A stretch of 64,000 bases of DNA, from NCBI RefSeq assembly GCF_015244565.1, contig NZ_JABCQG010000008.1:62001-126000 (forward strand). Reading direction: 5' to 3'. The stretch comes from Gluconobacter vitians. GTDB lineage: Bacteria > Pseudomonadota > Alphaproteobacteria > Acetobacterales > Acetobacteraceae. Of this stretch, positions 61,363 to 64,000 are shown piece after piece. Numbering within the stretch: position 1 is the first letter of the stretch; every line of letters begins with the position of its first letter. Made by a program: the position numbers and the translations under genes. The notes under the pieces are model-generated. The model saw only the letters and a list, made by a program, of their open reading frames with translations, made no database searches and was not told the origin of the DNA.

Positions 61363-64000
61363 ATGAATTTCTGCCGCCTGTTCATAGACCGTCCTGTCGC
61401 GACGACACTGATGTCCATTGCCATCTTCATGGCGGGCTTCATCTGTTATCCACTGCTGCCTGTCGCCACGATGCCAGACATGACCACGACCGCCATCATG
61501 GTCGTGGCAACCCAGCCAGGTGCCGACCCGCAGCAGATGGCGACATCGGTCACCACACCTCTGGAACGCAGACTGGGATCGATCGCGGATCTGGAAAGCA
61601 TCGAATCCGATACCAGTGCCGGACAGGCCCGGATCTTTCTGGAGTTTTCATCATCGCGGAACATCGACGGCGCGCTGCGTGACACGCAGGCCGCTCTACG
61701 CGCGGCACGTGCCGATCTGCCAACCGGCACGATGGATGCCGATCCGCAGGCCTTCAAAATGGATGGCGGTGGCTTCCCGGTCTATCTGATGAGCCTGACC
61801 GGCGACCAGAAAACCCAGGCCGAGCTCTACGATATTGCCAATATCCGCATCAAGCCGCTCCTGGCCGAGGTCAAAGGCGTGGGACGTGTGGAAGTCGTGG
61901 GATCGGCCAACCCTGCCGTGCGTGTCGAACTCAATCCCGGACCGCTCTATAAATGGGGCATCGGGTTTGAGGACGTGCGGACAGCTCTGGCATCGGCCAA
62001 TGCTTTCACACCCAAGGGCTTTATCGACAGCAACGGCCAGCGGATGATGCTGTCCACCAATGATCAGGCAATCAATGCCGCCCAGTACCGTGACCTGATC
62101 GTCGGATACCGCAACAACTTTTATCCCGTCCGGCTGAGTGACATCGCCACCATCACCGACAGCGTTCAGGACGTTTACCAGACCAGCTACATCAACGGGC
62201 ATCGCGCCATTACCCTCGTCGTGACTGCCCAGCCGCATGCCAATACCGTGGCCATCGTGGACGGCATCAACGCCAATCTATCCCATCTGCGCGATGCCCT
62301 GCCGGCTGACGTCAATCTGGTCGTGGGCCTTGATACGTCCCGTTCCATCCGGGCGTCGCTGGCCGATGCGCGGCTGACGCTTGTCCTGTCCGTCGTGCTG
62401 GTCGTGCTCGTGATCCTGCTGTTCTTCCGCAAGATGATCACGACGCTTATCCCTGCCGTGACAGTCCCCATCGCCCTGTCCGGCACGCTGGCGGCCATGT
62501 CGGCCTTCAACTTCACGCTCGACGTCCTGTCGCTCATGTCGCTGACCATCGCGGTCGGCTTCGTGGTCGATGACGCCATCGTCGTGCTGGAGAACATCGC
62601 CCGTCATATGGAAGAGGGGAAAGACCGCTACGAGGCCAGCCTGATCGGGGCTTCGGAAATCGGCTTCACGGTCCTCTCTATCAGCGCTTCGCTGGTCGCG
62701 GTGTTCATCCCGCTGTTGTTCCTGCCCGGCGGCGCAGGCTCGATCATGTTCGAGTTCTGCATGACGATGATCTCCGCCATCGTCATCTCGATGTGGCTTT
62801 CCCTGACCCTGACGCCGATGATGTGTGCGCATCTTCTGGAAATCGACCATGGGGACCAGCCGCGAAAGGGCGTATTCGGGGCCATCGCCTTCGTTACGGA
62901 AACATCCCTGGACTGGACGCTGCGGCAGTATGGCCGTTCCATGCACTGGTGCCTGCGCCATCCCGTCCTGATGGGCCTCACCCTGCCGCTCAGCTTCATC
63001 GTGCTGGTGGGGTCGATCGTGCTGATGCCCAAGGAATTCATCCCGTCGCAGGACATGTCTCTGCTGGCCGGACGCATCAAGGGCGATGCCACCATGTCGT
63101 TCGATGAGATCGACAGACGTCTGCGCGTGGTGGGCGCCGTGGCCCAGACGGACCCGGACGTGCTGTCCACCACGATCTTCAGCGACGACAAGAACAGCGG
63201 CGAGCTCTACCTGCATCTGAAGGAAAAGGATCAGCGGGCTTCGGCCGAGACGATCCTGGACCGGATCCGCAAGCGCCTGCCCAATGAGCCGGGCGCGGAT
63301 GTCTCGTTCTGGAGCGTTGGCGGCAGCAGTCAGGGCGGCAACAGTTCAAAGAACACCGGCAGCTACCGGTATGTCCTGCGCGGCGACAATGTCTCCGACC
63401 TGTTCGGCTATGTCCCCACATTGCTGGGAGCCCTGCGGGCTTCGGGCAAGCTGGTCAATGTGTCTTCCACGACCGAAGGGCAGTCCGTCGCGGCCTACAT
63501 CACCGTCGATCGCGATACGGAAGCGCGGTATGGCGTAACGCCGCAGCTCATCCAGAATGTGCTGTATGACTCCTATGGTCAGGCCATCGCGTCCACGATC
63601 CACCTGCCTACCACCGATCACCGCGTGGTCATGGTTCTGGCCCCGCAGTACCGGGTGGACCCCGAAACCCTCAAGCAGGTCTGGATTTCCACATCTGCCG
63701 GAACCGCCGCCGGTGGCGTGGCCTCCAACCTGATCCGTGTCCGCAGCGATGCCAGCACTTCGGCAAACAGCTTCACGTCCCTGGCGACCGCATCGATCCA
63801 GAACTCGCTGGCCAACCAGATCTCGGGCAACACCTCAAGCGGTGCGGCTGTCTCGTCCTCGACCGAGACCATGATCCCGCTGATCAATGTCGCCTCCGTC
63901 CTGTGGAAGCCCCAGCCGCTCGATATCACCCATCGCGGCAATTACTATTCCGCCAATATCTCGTTCGATCTGGCGACGGGGGTGAGCTATAATGACGCGG
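61363..64000 (+). CDS. RND multidrug efflux permease, 5' part (3' end outside window)
   Basis: 879 codons visible; the frame is open at the window edge. It has the HAE1/RND plan: N-terminal membrane segment, periplasmic loop (roughly residues 30-320), and a central TIAVGFVVDDAIVVLENI, containing the DD pair of proton relay in span 4. No membrane-fusion protein is upstream, so it may follow downstream or be elsewhere. Closest in style to MdtB/MexB-type pumps. A drug or solvent substrate is likely but unproven. Confidence 0.9.
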   Translation, partial: MNFCRLFIDRPVATTLMSIAIFMAGFICYPLLPVATMPDMTTTAIMVVATQPGADPQQMATSVTTPLERRLGSIADLESIESDTSAGQARIFLEFSSSRNIDGALRDTQAALRAARADLPTGTMDADPQAFKMDGGGFPVYLMSLTGDQKTQAELYDIANIRIKPLLAEVKGVGRVEVVGSANPAVRVELNPGPLYKWGIGFEDVRTALASANAFTPKGFIDSNGQRMMLSTNDQAINAAQYRDLIVGYRNNFYPVRLSDIATITDSVQDVYQTSYINGHRAITLVVTAQPHANTVAIVDGINANLSHLRDALPADVNLVVGLDTSRSIRASLADARLTLVLSVVLVVLVILLFFRKMITTLIPAVTVPIALSGTLAAMSAFNFTLDVLSLMSLTIAVGFVVDDAIVVLENIARHMEEGKDRYEASLIGASEIGFTVLSISASLVAVFIPLLFLPGGAGSIMFEFCMTMISAIVISMWLSLTLTPMMCAHLLEIDHGDQPRKGVFGAIAFVTETSLDWTLRQYGRSMHWCLRHPVLMGLTLPLSFIVLVGSIVLMPKEFIPSQDMSLLAGRIKGDATMSFDEIDRRLRVVGAVAQTDPDVLSTTIFSDDKNSGELYLHLKEKDQRASAETILDRIRKRLPNEPGADVSFWSVGGSSQGGNSSKNTGSYRYVLRGDNVSDLFGYVPTLLGALRASGKLVNVSSTTEGQSVAAYITVDRDTEARYGVTPQLIQNVLYDSYGQAIASTIHLPTTDHRVVMVLAPQYRVDPETLKQVWISTSAGTAAGGVASNLIRVRSDASTSANSFTSLATASIQNSLANQISGNTSSGAAVSSSTETMIPLINVASVLWKPQPLDITHRGNYYSANISFDLATGVSYNDA

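Noticed and set aside
1-64000. tRNA, rRNA, CRISPR arrays, insertion sequences or prophage genes
   Set aside because: I looked for cloverleaf-type runs, direct-repeat arrays, transposase or integrase motifs and found none. A tRNA or covariance scan would be needed to be certain.

Overview
The window is 64 kb of GC-rich, gene-dense bacterial chromosome with no rRNA, tRNA, insertion sequence or CRISPR array that I can recognise. The protein set points to an acetic acid bacterium of the Acetobacteraceae (Alphaproteobacteria), most like Gluconobacter: TonB-dependent receptors, a hopanoid-associated HpnN transporter, an outer-membrane alginate-export protein, a Hint-domain surface protein, a DUF3034 protein, and a structured intergenic repeat of a type I associate with this family. 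The taxonomic call is an inference from protein style, not from a marker gene.

Layout. 0-6.5 kb: the end of a DUF3034 protein, a structured repeat, and a five-gene minus-strand purine operon (flavoprotein, allantoinase PuuE, OHCU decarboxylase, HIU hydrolase, NCS2 permease) divergent from a LysR regulator. 6.5-20.2 kb: TonB receptor plus secreted cupin, a DsbD-type reductase, an SDR/HxlR divergent pair, a large MscS channel with two small membrane proteins, an exported creatininase/beta-propeller pair, a DUF2721 protein and a tiny membrane peptide. 20.2-25.4 kb: a Bcr/CflA exporter, then a phosphate-starvation unit (pstS and an OprP-like porin, divergent, each with a visible PHO box) and a GlcG-like protein. 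25.4-34 kb: AsmA, UDP-glucose dehydrogenase, a sugar porter, and the sulfate assimilation operon cysH-cysD-cysNC.

34-42.5 kb: a phage-shock (Psp) region with pspF divergent from pspA-pspB and two exported beta-strand-rich genes. The last of these ends in a PspC-like tail although no ordinary PspC is present. It is followed by MlaE/MlaF-type ABC genes, a small membrane protein, a second copy of the structured repeat, and radA. 42.6-48.6 kb: a Hint-domain repeat protein coupled to a glycosyltransferase, then an AlgE-like porin and YigZ. 48.6-64 kb: hpnN, a VOC/cupin pair, an AT-rich 674-base gap carrying a sigma-54-like promoter and repeated TGTGACA motifs ahead of a 1094-residue TonB receptor, a sulfide:quinone oxidoreductase, a nucleoside hydrolase with DUF3297, a lipase-like lipoprotein whose nucleophile serine is alanine, an SDR, and the start of an RND efflux pump cut by the window edge.

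The most notable loci are the Psp operon in which a toastrack/GIN-like protein appears to have taken over the PspC tail, the purine operon that lacks a recognisable uricase, the Hint-protein/glycosyltransferase pair, and the two copies of an intergenic element whose paired stems are preserved while sequence drifts.
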